Part shown: positions 54,026 through 63,376 of the stretch, piece after piece
Numbering within the stretch: the stretch's first letter is position 1
How the letters are laid out: the number at the start of each line of letters is the position of its first letter
Assembly (NCBI GenBank): GCA_936908745.1
Contig: CAKZFX010000009.1
Location: forward strand, 349,898-413,897
Reading direction: 5' to 3'
Source: an uncultured Chitinophagaceae bacterium
Lineage (GTDB): Bacteria; Bacteroidota; Bacteroidia; Chitinophagales; Chitinophagaceae
DNA length: 64,000 nucleotides
Program-made: the position numbers and the translations under genes
Notes under the pieces: generated by a model
The model's database searches: none
What the model saw: the letters and a program-made list of their open reading frames with translations, nothing else
Told to the model about the DNA's origin: nothing

Positions 54026-56287
54026 TCAATAATGCCATGTTAACCCGATTCCCCATTTATAATCGCTGTCATAATTTGTACTGATAGAAAAAGATTTTGC
54101 AATCATATATCTTGCTGCTACATTATATTCCTTATCTGTATTTACCCTGAAATCGAAAAAGAAATTATTACTTAAGGGTAAATCTCTTCTTTCCAATTGC
54201 AATCGTAAACGACCTGTATGGTCAATCCGCCATTCAGAACGGATAAGCATAGGTAATAAATAGTAAAAGCCAGCATCAAAGACCCTGCGGTTATCTTTTG
54301 AATTTGGTTTGTTTGCTAATGGCAGCGTTTTATTTTTCCGGTAATCGTATCCTACATAAAAAGCGAGGTATTGTTTTTTGTCTAAATAGCGAAGCAGATG
54401 TGTTTCCGTTTCGTAATTCCCCTTCCAACTTGCCCTGCCTTCAAATTCCAATGCCGTTTTATTATTTGAAATATTTCCACTTAACCATGCTCCCTGGGAG
54501 TGTACTGATAAATCATACCAGGGGTAAAAAGCATTATCTTCTTTCTTTAATTTTTTATATCCTGTTTTAGCAAATTCATTTTGCTCACTGCCTTCATAGC
54601 TTACAATCCGAGCCATACCGGCCATCATGTGGTATAAAATATGGCAATGAAAAAACCAGTCTTGCTGTTCATTGGCCTCAAACTCAATAGTAACAGTTTC
54701 CATTGGCTTAATATCAAATGTGTGTTTCATAGGTGAATACTCACCCTGTGCATTCATAAAACGGAAGAAATGTCCGTGCAAATGCAAGGGGTGCCGCATC
54801 ATGGTATTATTGGTTAAAACAAATCTTACTCTTTCACCTTTTCGGATAAGTATTTTATCGGCAACAGATAATGTCTTAAAATCAAATGACCAAACATACC
54901 GCAGCATATTGCCGGTAAGTGTGAGCTTTACTTCCCTTGGCTTTAACGAAGAATCTAAAGTAGTTGGATGCAATGCCCTTAACATATTGTAATTAAATTC
55001 ACCAGGCATTTCCATTTTCATATCCATGCCAGCCATATCACTCATCTTCATGCCCTCCATACTATTCATATCCATTTCTTTTTTTGGAGATGCAGTATCG
55101 TTGGGCATATTCATATTTTTCATATCCATACCCTGCATATTGCCCATGTCCATCCCTTTCATATTCATGCCGCCCATTTCCTTCATCATTTTAAAATAAT
55201 TCAGCTTTGGAATATCTGGGGCTTTAATAACAGGGCCGTTGCCGAAATAAACAGATGAGTATCCTGTTACATCCCATGAAGTAGCCCGAAGTTCAGCGGC
55301 GCCTGATTCCGGCACCGTAATCAATACATCATAGGTTTCTGCAATAGCGATTTCAAGTTTATTTACATTAACCGGCGTAACATTAATACCATCAGCGGCA
55401 ATTATCCGCATATAGCTGTTTGCATATTGCAGGTTGAAGTAAGTGGAGGCCGAACCATTTATAATCCGCAGCCGTATTATTTCTCCCGGTTTGGCATCTT
55501 TAAATTCATTTTTTTCCTGGCCGTTTAACAGGAATTTATTGTAATAAACATCAGATACATCCATGGCGGGCATACGCTGCCATTCTTGTTTCAATTTATC
55601 TTTGAATGCGCCTGCAGCAATGGCTTCGCCATAGCTTTGCAATGCACCTTTTTTAATAGCATACCATTCACCGCCACGTTTCAGGTAACGTAATACCTGA
55701 TGTGGATTTTCATCTGTCCAGTCTGATAATAGTAAAACATATTCTTTTAGTTCAGGTTCTGGTTGGGCAGGGTGAATTACAATAGAACCATACAAACCAC
55801 TTTGTTCCTGCAGCATAGTGTGGGAGTGATACCAGTAAGTACCGCTTTGTATCAACGGAAAAGTGAACGTATAAGTTTTACCAGCTTCCACAGGAGAAGT
55901 TGTTAAATAAGGAACACCATCTTCTTTGTTAGGCAATAATATGCCATGCCAGTGAATGGATGTTTCCATCTTCATCATGTTGTGCATTCTGATAATAGCA
56001 GTATCGCCTTCGGTAAATTCAAGAATAGGAGCCGGTATTTGCCCGTTAATAGCAATAGCATGACGGCGTTTGCCGGTAAAGTTTACCATCGTGTCGGTTA
56101 CATACAGGTCGTACTCCACTTTCTTTCCCTGATAAATTTCTCCGGGTATAAGTTGGGGTTTTTTTAAAGGGAAATTGTATGATGTAATTTTTTTACCCCC
56201 GCTGTCCATTGCTCCTGGCATGGAGTGTTTCATCTGTGCAATAGTGCAAAACGGAATCAGTAATACAAGTGAAAGCAGTTTGTTCAT
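54026..56287 (-). CDS. Multicopper oxidase (CopA/PcoA-like) fused to a CopB/PcoB-like barrel
   Basis: A 753-residue secreted protein. Three cupredoxin domains hold the copper ligands SIHWHG, WYHSH, HPLHLHGHF and WFFHCHILYHMMAGM (about 1-580). A Met-rich insert (repeats of the MKGMDMGNMQGMDMK type, about 365-425) probably recruits Cu(I). About 160 residues at the C-terminus look like PcoB-type outer-membrane strands and end WGIGLTWHY. It oxidises Cu(I) to Cu(II). It lies downstream of the Met-rich membrane protein by 11 nt. Confidence 0.88.
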   Translation of the reverse strand: MNKLLSLVLLIPFCTIAQMKHSMPGAMDSGGKKITSYNFPLKKPQLIPGEIYQGKKVEYDLYVTDTMVNFTGKRRHAIAINGQIPAPILEFTEGDTAIIRMHNMMKMETSIHWHGILLPNKEDGVPYLTTSPVEAGKTYTFTFPLIQSGTYWYHSHTMLQEQSGLYGSIVIHPAQPEPELKEYVLLLSDWTDENPHQVLRYLKRGGEWYAIKKGALQSYGEAIAAGAFKDKLKQEWQRMPAMDVSDVYYNKFLLNGQEKNEFKDAKPGEIIRLRIINGSASTYFNLQYANSYMRIIAADGINVTPVNVNKLEIAIAETYDVLITVPESGAAELRATSWDVTGYSSVYFGNGPVIKAPDIPKLNYFKMMKEMGGMNMKGMDMGNMQGMDMKNMNMPNDTASPKKEMDMNSMEGMKMSDMAGMDMKMEMPGEFNYNMLRALHPTTLDSSLKPREVKLTLTGNMLRYVWSFDFKTLSVADKILIRKGERVRFVLTNNTMMRHPLHLHGHFFRFMNAQGEYSPMKHTFDIKPMETVTIEFEANEQQDWFFHCHILYHMMAGMARIVSYEGSEQNEFAKTGYKKLKKEDNAFYPWYDLSVHSQGAWLSGNISNNKTALEFEGRASWKGNYETETHLLRYLDKKQYLAFYVGYDYRKNKTLPLANKPNSKDNRRVFDAGFYYLLPMLIRSEWRIDHTGRLRLQLERRDLPLSNNFFFDFRVNTDKEYNVAARYMIAKSFSISTNYDSDYKWGIGLTWHY

Positions 56288-56298
56288 GTGTAAATCAT

Positions 56299-57294
56299 TT
56301 ATTGTTTATTCTGCTTATAATTCTTTTTACGGGCCGGGTTATTATCCGGGAAACGCAGTGTGTCCATCGGGTTTTTTACCGGCATTTTCATGTTGTCCAT
56401 TCCGGGCATGTTGTTCATGTTTTTCATGTTCATGGAAGAATCCATTTTCATATCCTTCATGTCTTTCATATTCATGGATGAGTCCATTTTCATCTTATCC
56501 ATTCCGGGCATGTTGTTCATATCTTTCATGTCCATAGAAGAATCCATTTTCATATCCTTCATGTCTTTCATTTTATCCATGCCAGGCATATTCTTCATGT
56601 CCTTCATCTTATCCATACCTTTCATACCCTTCATATCTTTCATGCCTGTTTTTTTATTCATGCCGGGCATGTTCATGTCCTTCATGTCTTTCATATTCAT
56701 GGACGAGTCCTTATTCATGTTATCCATTCCCGGCATTTTATCTATGTTGTTCATACCCGGCATGGTATCGGTCATTTTCATAGAGCTATCATTCTTCATA
56801 TCTATATCCTTCATGTCTTTCATATCGCCACCTTCACCATGACCTTTCATTAAATACCTGCCCATAGGCCCCACACCTGCTATATGGGTAAGTTTTGCCC
56901 CATGATGCCCTGCAAGGGATAAAAAAATAGCAGCGATGATGGCGGCAATCAGCACTATAATTTCAAATGAACGGCGATTGATTTTGAAAAATATACCGAT
57001 GCTTTTCAGCAAAAATGTAATACCACTCATCCATAATGTTAATTGAGCATATTTCTCATGTTGCTCAAATATTTCCAAAGCCGCTTTTGGAGCATCCGCT
57101 GATGGCTCTGCATGAAAGATAGTGCTGGCAGCAAGGGATGAAAAGAAAGCACCGCCCATAATAACAAGTGTAACCCATTTAATCTGCTTCAGGTCTTTCC
57201 AAACCAGAACGGCCTGTAAAGCGGCTGACAATAAAATAAGTACAATAGGAAAATGTACTGCCAATGGGTGTAGTGAAGGAAAGTCTTTGAACAT
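56299..57294 (-). CDS. DUF2231-like membrane protein with long Met-rich repeat tail
   Basis: A 331-residue protein with four N-terminal helices (about 10-30, 38-55, 80-100, 110-130; opening SLHPLAVHFPIVLILL), then an extended tail of about 160 residues built from MKDMKDM, MPGMDKM and DSSMNMK units, with over 40 Met. The tail should bind Cu(I)/Ag(I) as an external sponge next to the multicopper oxidase. Repeats are likely unstable by slippage. Confidence 0.8.
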   Translation of the reverse strand: MFKDFPSLHPLAVHFPIVLILLSAALQAVLVWKDLKQIKWVTLVIMGGAFFSSLAASTIFHAEPSADAPKAALEIFEQHEKYAQLTLWMSGITFLLKSIGIFFKINRRSFEIIVLIAAIIAAIFLSLAGHHGAKLTHIAGVGPMGRYLMKGHGEGGDMKDMKDIDMKNDSSMKMTDTMPGMNNIDKMPGMDNMNKDSSMNMKDMKDMNMPGMNKKTGMKDMKGMKGMDKMKDMKNMPGMDKMKDMKDMKMDSSMDMKDMNNMPGMDKMKMDSSMNMKDMKDMKMDSSMNMKNMNNMPGMDNMKMPVKNPMDTLRFPDNNPARKKNYKQNKQ

Positions 57295-57317
57295 AGTAAA
57301 TTACTTTAGTGCTGATA

Positions 57318-57887
57318 TTATTTTGAGAACCTGAAATCAAACTCAACTCTTATCTTTTCCCATGCTACAGCAATCCTGCCAGTTTCGTTTTTTCCAGTTT
57401 CAATAAAATATTGCAACCGCTCTGTATGATTAACTTTTTTCGGTTTCACCTTAATCCTGATAATATCATCCTTTTCGTCATACTCTGTGGCAAGGTGCTG
57501 TTTCCAGTTTTTATTTATTATCAGCGTCCATTCCTTTTCATCAGGGATAGTGAAGAAGGCATATTTACCGGCCGGCATTTCTTTGCCGTTGACAATAAAA
57601 GCCTTTGGCATTTCTAAAGTAGTGGCATCATGTGCACCGGTTACCCATACTTCATCATAAGGAACAAGACCGCCCCATATTATTCTTTTACGAACACCGG
57701 GGGAATGATAGTTGATTTTTATACTATCGCCTTGCAATACAGCAAAGGCCATGGATTTAATGCTTTTCTTGCTGGTGTCTTTTACTAAATTGGGATTATA
57801 GCAAACCTCTTCTTTCTTTTGTTCCTGTGCTGTTGCTGTAAATGCTGTTGCTATTATTAAAAGCAGTAAATAAAATTTCTTTTTCAT
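57318..57887 (-). CDS. DUF2911 secreted protein
   Basis: A 189-residue protein with signal peptide (LLLLIIATAFTATAQ) and the DUF2911 pattern INYHSPGVRKRIIWGGLVPYDEVWVTGA. A beta-sandwich family of unknown function. It lies 23 nt upstream of the Met-rich protein gene in the same direction. Confidence 0.85.
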   Translation of the reverse strand: MKKKFYLLLLIIATAFTATAQEQKKEEVCYNPNLVKDTSKKSIKSMAFAVLQGDSIKINYHSPGVRKRIIWGGLVPYDEVWVTGAHDATTLEMPKAFIVNGKEMPAGKYAFFTIPDEKEWTLIINKNWKQHLATEYDEKDDIIRIKVKPKKVNHTERLQYFIETGKNETGRIAVAWEKIRVEFDFRFSK

Positions 57888-57905
57888 GAGATTGTTTTAT
57901 TGTAT

Positions 57906-58556
57906 TTATTTTTTTTCAGCACTGATTATTTGAACCTCTCCAAACATGGTTTTGAAACGCTTTTTAATTACTACATTTTCAAACCCGGCATCCGAAATCA
58001 TTTCAGGTAATAAACCCCTGGCATTTGCATGGGTAGATTTAAATCCATCCAATATCCTAATCAAATTAAAAAGTGTTCTTTGAACCCATGATTTGGAATG
58101 GCCGAAATCGGCAATAACCAACTGGCCATCTTTATTCATAACCCGGAATATCTCTGCCAGCATATTTTGTTTTACATCTGTATCAAGGTGATGAAAAACC
58201 AGGCAGGATATTACTCTGTCAAATGCATTACGCTGAAAAGGCAAATGCTTTCCATCATAATCAAGTAAAAAAACATCCAGCCTTTCTTCTTTTATCTTTT
58301 TTGCTGCTTTCACCAATATCTCTTTATCAACATCAATGCCTGTTACTTTAGCCTCCGGTGATGATTGTTTTGCCATGATAGTTAGTGTAACAGTGCCGCA
58401 ACCAAAATCAAGCAGCTTTGTACCTGCATAGATATTTGCATCAGAAATCAATGCCGTTTTAATCTTTTTCTCTGGCATAGTGATGCCGAGAAAGAAATCA
58501 TACAAAGGCGTAAGCCATTTGAACCTGAGTGCCGGTATAAATTTTTTTTGCTCCAT
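57906..58556 (-). CDS. Class I SAM methyltransferase (UbiE-like)
   Basis: A 216-residue methyltransferase with motif I KLLDFGCGTVTLTIMA, acidic DVDKEIL and AFDRVISCLVFHHLD, followed by LVIADFGHSKSW. A role in modifying a small molecule near the copper genes is unknown. The 77-nt repeat copy 2 lies 59 bp upstream of its ATG. Confidence 0.85.
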   Translation of the reverse strand: MEQKKFIPALRFKWLTPLYDFFLGITMPEKKIKTALISDANIYAGTKLLDFGCGTVTLTIMAKQSSPEAKVTGIDVDKEILVKAAKKIKEERLDVFLLDYDGKHLPFQRNAFDRVISCLVFHHLDTDVKQNMLAEIFRVMNKDGQLVIADFGHSKSWVQRTLFNLIRILDGFKSTHANARGLLPEMISDAGFENVVIKKRFKTMFGEVQIISAEKK

Positions 58557-58614
58557 TCACTTTATGTTTATAGTCATACTTGAATTAAATCCGGTTTAAA
58601 AAGAGTTATCAATT

Positions 58615-58690
58615 GGTGGGTGCGGAAACCCTGCCCCTCAAGGTTTTCCATTTTAAAACGGGATAAACAAAGCAGGGCTCCGACCCATGT
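58615..58690. repeat. Palindromic 77-nt element, copy 2
   Basis: Same element as 43270-43346: paired arms TGGGTGCGGAAACCCTGC and GCAGGGCTCCGACCCA. It lies 9 nt after the His-rich copy 2 stop and 59 bp before the methyltransferase start, same orientation. In copy 1 it lies upstream of the His-rich gene with a lipoprotein between, so the two were not moved as one block. Confidence 0.75.
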
Positions 58691-58699
58691 TTTCTACAA

Positions 58700-59110
58700 T
58701 TAATGATGCCCGCCATGACCTCCGTGATGGCCGCTATAGCCGTGATGCTCAAAATCAATATGATGCCCCAAATCAATATGCGGTATAATGATGGGATATA
58801 CAAACGGCCTGTAATATCCCCTGCGATAACGCCAGGAATAATTTTGATTTACTGCATTTTGGTTGGGGGCAGCCTGTGTGTTAAAAACATCTTTACTGCC
58901 ATTGGCATAAACAATCTGCACCACATCTGACTTGCTGGCTACATACACCGGCCCGTCAGCATTATCAGATTTGTAATAACGGATTTCTGTTGTGCGTACT
59001 TCAGCTACTTTACCATTAATGGTTTCGCCGCTGCGCAGGGTAATTACATCCTGTGCAAACAGTATGGATGCTGAAAACAGCATCACAAGAAATGCAAATA
59101 ACTGTTTCAT
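58700..59110 (-). CDS. His-rich secreted metal-binding protein, copy 2
   Basis: A 136-residue paralogue of 42617-43030, with the same domain plan and a Gly/His tail (HHGYSGHHGGHGGHH). Protein identity by eye is about 90 percent. ATG 59110 begins the signal peptide. Confidence 0.75.
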   Translation of the reverse strand: MKQLFAFLVMLFSASILFAQDVITLRSGETINGKVAEVRTTEIRYYKSDNADGPVYVASKSDVVQIVYANGSKDVFNTQAAPNQNAVNQNYSWRYRRGYYRPFVYPIIIPHIDLGHHIDFEHHGYSGHHGGHGGHH

Positions 59111-59205
59111 AATTTTAAGTTTTAAATGATAGTTTATTTTCAAAATCAAATTCATCTCAATTGACGAAATATCCAGCCAGTGTTTAACTTCTCATAAGCA
59201 AAGAG

Positions 59206-59868
59206 TCATCTCCTGCTTTGCTTTTTTGCCGGTGCAGGGGGCTTTACCGGATAATTCTCCAAAAGTGTATGCACAGCAGGATGCAATTCCCTTTGCAAAG
59301 TGGAAGGGTCGTATAAATCGGCTTCCACTGTGGCAGTATAAATAAACTTATTCTGCTTCCTGTCAATAACATTTACAGTTATAGCTCCCCGGATATATTC
59401 CACTGTTTTGGCAGTATAACCGTATGTATAGCTGTTATAATTGTAGTTCAATGGCCTGTTATAATAGTAAGCCCTTGGGTTAACGTTATAATAGGGGTTG
59501 TGAGGCGAAATGGCCCTGTATTGATAAGCATTATTATAATTATAGGCAGGAACAGTTGTACGAACCTGTTCAGTCCTGCTCTTTTTACTTTCTGTTACTT
59601 TGAGTTCAAAGAGCACATCCGGATTGTCATTATCTAAAGTCATACCCCTTGCCGCCAGTTCATGTGAAAAATAATTGATGGTATTATTGAAAATAATCTG
59701 GTTGTGATAAGGCGTATTATCATTATCTGTATGTGGAATCCAGGAAAATGTTTTGTATCTGCTGAAATCCGCAGTTTGGTCGTAATCATTATACGACAAA
59801 TTATAAGCAGTACTGCATCCTGATACAATAGCTGTAACAAGAAACAAAATTAAAAATCTGTATCTCAT
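59206..59868 (-). CDS. DUF4136 lipoprotein
   Basis: A 220-residue lipoprotein: lipobox in IVSGCSTAY, and DFSRYKTFSWIP at the start of the DUF4136 fold. A Tyr/Asn-rich low-complexity stretch (YNNAYQYRAISPHNPYYNVN and following) lies in the middle, and a basic Pro-rich end. It lies between the CusA-like pump and the His-rich protein. The function is unknown. Confidence 0.78.
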   Translation of the reverse strand: MRYRFLILFLVTAIVSGCSTAYNLSYNDYDQTADFSRYKTFSWIPHTDNDNTPYHNQIIFNNTINYFSHELAARGMTLDNDNPDVLFELKVTESKKSRTEQVRTTVPAYNYNNAYQYRAISPHNPYYNVNPRAYYYNRPLNYNYNSYTYGYTAKTVEYIRGAITVNVIDRKQNKFIYTATVEADLYDPSTLQRELHPAVHTLLENYPVKPPAPAKKQSRR

Positions 59869-59945
59869 TGTTTTTAATTTAAAGGTTGACAAAATTGTTT
59901 ACCAACACTCACCCTTTAAAAAAGGGGCTTACTTTTATATCTCCG

Positions 59946-62900
59946 TTATTCCATATCTTTTTTGTTCTGTTCAGCTATATATTTATCCAATGCTTTTTTG
60001 CCGAACTGTTTGAACACAACAGGTGTTACAATCATATCTAATAAAGTAGAACTGATTAAACCGCCGAGTATAACAGTAGCAACAGGGTATAATATTTCTT
60101 TTCCCGGTGCTGTAGCATCCAGTGTTAATGGAATTAAGGCTAATGCCGCAACTAAGGCTGTCATCAACACCGGCACTAATCTTTCCAGCGAACCACGGAT
60201 AATCATTTTATCACTGAATGTTTCACCCTCATGCTGTACCAGGTGTATATAATGGCTTATCATCATAATACCATTCCGTGATGCTATACCTGTTAGTGTA
60301 ATAAAACCGACCATAGTGGCAATAGAAAAGACACCACCGGTAAGTAATACGGCCACTACACTTCCTATCAACGCCAGCGGCACATTAAGCATAATTTGAA
60401 GCGTAATACGGCTTGATTTGAAATGGCTGTATAGTACAAGGAAGATTCCGGCAATAGAGAATATGCTGAGAATCGTAATAAGCTTTGAAGCTGATTGCTG
60501 GCTTTCAAACTGGCCGCCCCACTGAAGAAAATATCCTTGCGGCAAATGAAGTTGTTCATTTACCTTTTGCTGCATTTCTTTTACTGTGCTGCCAAGGTCT
60601 CTGCCTTGCACATTGGCCGAAACAACAATTCGTCTTAATGTATTTTCGTGATAAACAGAATTGACACCGCTTTCCATTTCAATTTGAGCAACTTGCTTTA
60701 GTGGAATTAATGAACCATCTGATGTTGCGATTTGTGTATTGCCGATTTCATCAAGATTATTTCTTACGCTGTCTGAGGTTCGCAAAACGATATCAAACGT
60801 TTTCTGTCCGTCCAGTATCTGGGTACTTACTTTACCGTTGTAAAATATTTCAATATCTTCAGCTACTTTACCCACCTGTAATCCGTAACGCTGTACAGCC
60901 GCACGGTCAATTCTTATACTTAGCTGGGGCACCAATACCTGCTTTTCAACCTGTACATCTACTGCGCCGGGAACTGTATTGATAATATCTTTTAGTTTGG
61001 CTGCATTACTGCGTAAATCTGCTAAATCGTTTCCAAAAATCTTGATGGCAATCTGTGCCCGCACACCGGAGAGTAAATGGTCAAGGCGGTGGGAAATGGG
61101 TTGTCCTATATTTACTGTTACGCCTTTTAATACAGACAGTTTTTCTCTTATCTGAGCAAGTATTTTATCCCTGTTGCCAATTTTATCGGCTTCTAATGCT
61201 ACTTCAATTTCAGAATTGCTTGGTGGTTCGGCATGTTCGTCCAGTTCGGCTCTGCCGGTGCGGCGTGCAGTAAGTTGCACACCATCAACTTTTAAAATTT
61301 CTTTTTCGGCAATGCTGCCTGTTTTGTTTGCTTCCTCCAGTGAAGTTCCTGGCGGCAGCGACAGGTTAATGGTAAAACTTCCTTCATTAAAAGGGGGTAA
61401 AAACTCTGTTCCCAAAAAAGGGATGATACTCATGGAAGCTACAATCATGGCGATTGCAATTCCAATAACTATTTTCGGACGTTTTAATCCTATTTTAAGT
61501 AATTTAATATCCTGCCGTTTCAAGAACTTCACAAAAGTGCTGTCATCATGCGAAGATGCGTATAGAGCTTCTTCTTCAATCGTCCGTCCATGCGGTTTTT
61601 CCTGCTCTGCCTCTTCAAATGTATGGGTGTGTTTTTTTCTCCCTTTCCAGAAAGCAAGATTTACATGGTCGAGATTCCTTTTTTTACCTAATAGGTAGCT
61701 GCACAAAGCCGGTGTAACGGTAAGTGATACGGCTAAAGAAGCTATAATTGAAGTGATATATGCTATACCCAATGGTGCAAATATTTTTCCTTCAATTCCT
61801 TGCAAATAAAACAATGGAAGAAACACCAGTACTACAATGATAGTGGCATATACAATGGAATTTCTTACTTCACTGCTGGCTTCATAAATTACCTTCATAA
61901 GCGGTCTTGGATTGGGGCTTGTCCAGTTTTCCTTTAAACGCCGGAATACATTTTCTACATCCACAATCGCATCATCTACCAGCTCTCCAATGGCAATAGC
62001 GAGACCGCCAAGTGTAAGGGTATTAATAGATATGCCAAACATTTTAAAGACAATAGCAGTAATAATAAGTGATAAAGGAATTGCGGTGAGTGTAATGATG
62101 GTGGTTCTGAAATTAAGCAGGAAGAGAAACAAAATGATAATAACCAGGATAAATCCATCCCTTAATGCATCTTCAACATTAGTGAGGGAGTTTTCAATAA
62201 AATGTTTTTGTTGAAATACGTCAGTATTAATCTTTACATCAGAAGGCACTGATTTTTTTATATCATCAATTGCTTTAATGATTTCTGCTGTTAGTGTAAC
62301 CGTATTTGCATTTGGCTGTTTTTCTATGCTAAGTATTACCGCAGGTTTGCCATTAAGAGAACCATCACCTCTTTTTATTGGCCCGCCAAATTTTACTTCG
62401 GCCAGTTGGCGAAGAAGTACAGGTGTGCCATTTTTATTGGCGACTACTGTATTGGCCAAATCTTCTAATGTATTTGCCCGTGCAAGATTACGAACCAATA
62501 CTTCAGAGCCTTTATTGTCATCTACAAAACCACCTGTTGTATTGATATTGGTAAGTTGCAAAGCATTGTCAACATCACCAACAGATAGATTATACTGCCG
62601 TAATTTATCGGGAGAAATTAAAACCTGGTACTGCATCCGAACGCCGCCAATGGGAATTACCTGTGCAATACCTTTTACACTCATCAGCCTTCTGCGGATT
62701 ACAAAATCACTAAGTGTCCTCAAATCTGCAGGAGATGTGGTATCGGATGAAACAGCTATCATCATAAATTGCCCCATAACAGAACTGATTGGCCCCATTA
62801 CAGGCACAATCTTATTGGGCAATTGCACCGTTTGTATTTTTTCGGCAGTTAACTGCCTTGCACGGTATATATCTGTGTTCCAGTCAAACTCTACAAATAC

Positions 62901-63176
62901 CAAACCCAATCCGGGGGATGCCACTGACCTTACTACTTCTACTCCGGGTGCGCCATTTAAAGAAGTTTCAACAGGTAATATAACCTGTGCTTCAATTTCT
63001 TCCGGCGACATACCGTTAGATTCCAGGAAAATAGTTACCCGTGGCCGGTTTAAATCTGGTAATACATCTACAGGCAGGTTTACCAAAGTAAAAACGCCAT
63101 ACACCATTAACAGGGCAGCCATTGCCACTACAAGTAAACGGTTTTTAAGAGAGAAGTGTATGAGTCTGTTAAGCAT
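59946..63176 (-). CDS. cusA: CusA-like HME-RND efflux pump
   Basis: A 1076-residue RND pump: LPVDVLPDLNRPRV near the N-terminus, and GGLAIAIGELVDDAIVDVEN in TM4, closer to the CusA pattern (AxGxxxDxAxxxxEN) than to the DFG of the czc pump. A second cluster GVASRNG-type region is seen as TGIASRNGIMM. A 60-residue His-containing insert between halves (KKHTHTFEEAEQEKPHGRT) is unusual. No HlyD or outer-membrane partner adjoins it here. Confidence 0.88.
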   Translation of the reverse strand: MLNRLIHFSLKNRLLVVAMAALLMVYGVFTLVNLPVDVLPDLNRPRVTIFLESNGMSPEEIEAQVILPVETSLNGAPGVEVVRSVASPGLGLVFVEFDWNTDIYRARQLTAEKIQTVQLPNKIVPVMGPISSVMGQFMMIAVSSDTTSPADLRTLSDFVIRRRLMSVKGIAQVIPIGGVRMQYQVLISPDKLRQYNLSVGDVDNALQLTNINTTGGFVDDNKGSEVLVRNLARANTLEDLANTVVANKNGTPVLLRQLAEVKFGGPIKRGDGSLNGKPAVILSIEKQPNANTVTLTAEIIKAIDDIKKSVPSDVKINTDVFQQKHFIENSLTNVEDALRDGFILVIIILFLFLLNFRTTIITLTAIPLSLIITAIVFKMFGISINTLTLGGLAIAIGELVDDAIVDVENVFRRLKENWTSPNPRPLMKVIYEASSEVRNSIVYATIIVVLVFLPLFYLQGIEGKIFAPLGIAYITSIIASLAVSLTVTPALCSYLLGKKRNLDHVNLAFWKGRKKHTHTFEEAEQEKPHGRTIEEEALYASSHDDSTFVKFLKRQDIKLLKIGLKRPKIVIGIAIAMIVASMSIIPFLGTEFLPPFNEGSFTINLSLPPGTSLEEANKTGSIAEKEILKVDGVQLTARRTGRAELDEHAEPPSNSEIEVALEADKIGNRDKILAQIREKLSVLKGVTVNIGQPISHRLDHLLSGVRAQIAIKIFGNDLADLRSNAAKLKDIINTVPGAVDVQVEKQVLVPQLSIRIDRAAVQRYGLQVGKVAEDIEIFYNGKVSTQILDGQKTFDIVLRTSDSVRNNLDEIGNTQIATSDGSLIPLKQVAQIEMESGVNSVYHENTLRRIVVSANVQGRDLGSTVKEMQQKVNEQLHLPQGYFLQWGGQFESQQSASKLITILSIFSIAGIFLVLYSHFKSSRITLQIMLNVPLALIGSVVAVLLTGGVFSIATMVGFITLTGIASRNGIMMISHYIHLVQHEGETFSDKMIIRGSLERLVPVLMTALVAALALIPLTLDATAPGKEILYPVATVILGGLISSTLLDMIVTPVVFKQFGKKALDKYIAEQNKKDME

Positions 63177-63260
63177 CTTGATTTATTTATTAAATATTAA
63201 ATTTTCAGATTGTAATATATCCGGGCTTAGTTCTGTCAATTACTATTGCATCCTATAACA

Positions 63261-63331
63261 AACAGGCTCCTGCTGCCTGAGAAAAAGCCTCCATCACTGC
63301 TGAATGGAAAGAGGGCAGCAGGCCGCCTGTT
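63261..63331. other. Large structured leader or terminator hairpin upstream of cusA
   Basis: Nested pairing: AACAGG (63261-63266) / CCTGTT (63326-63331), CCTGCTGCC (63269-63277) / GGCAGCAGG (63314-63322), and inner TCCAT / ATGGA. It lies 84-155 bp upstream of the cusA ATG and 45 nt past the stop of the CREST gene, so it can end the latter or shape the cusA leader. No T run follows on the minus strand. Confidence 0.55.
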
Positions 63332-63376
63332 GTTCACCATCAAACCTTAACCACAGTTTTGTTCATAATAAGAGTA

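Noticed and set aside
56360..56842. 160-aa Ile/Phe/Met-rich plus-strand frame
   Set aside because: Mirror image of the Met-rich repeat tail on the other strand.
58609..58803. 64-aa minus-strand frame across the 77-nt element
   Set aside because: Runs through the palindromic repeat and the 3' end of the His-rich gene in another frame; not a gene.
62278..63258. 326-aa plus-strand frame
   Set aside because: Antisense to the N-terminal third of the cusA-like gene, which has clear RND motifs; low-complexity Ser/Thr/Ile composition is typical of a shadow frame.
63261..63331. NiCo (czcD-type) riboswitch
   Set aside because: Position before a metal pump suggested it, but the conserved junction sequences of that class are not visible.
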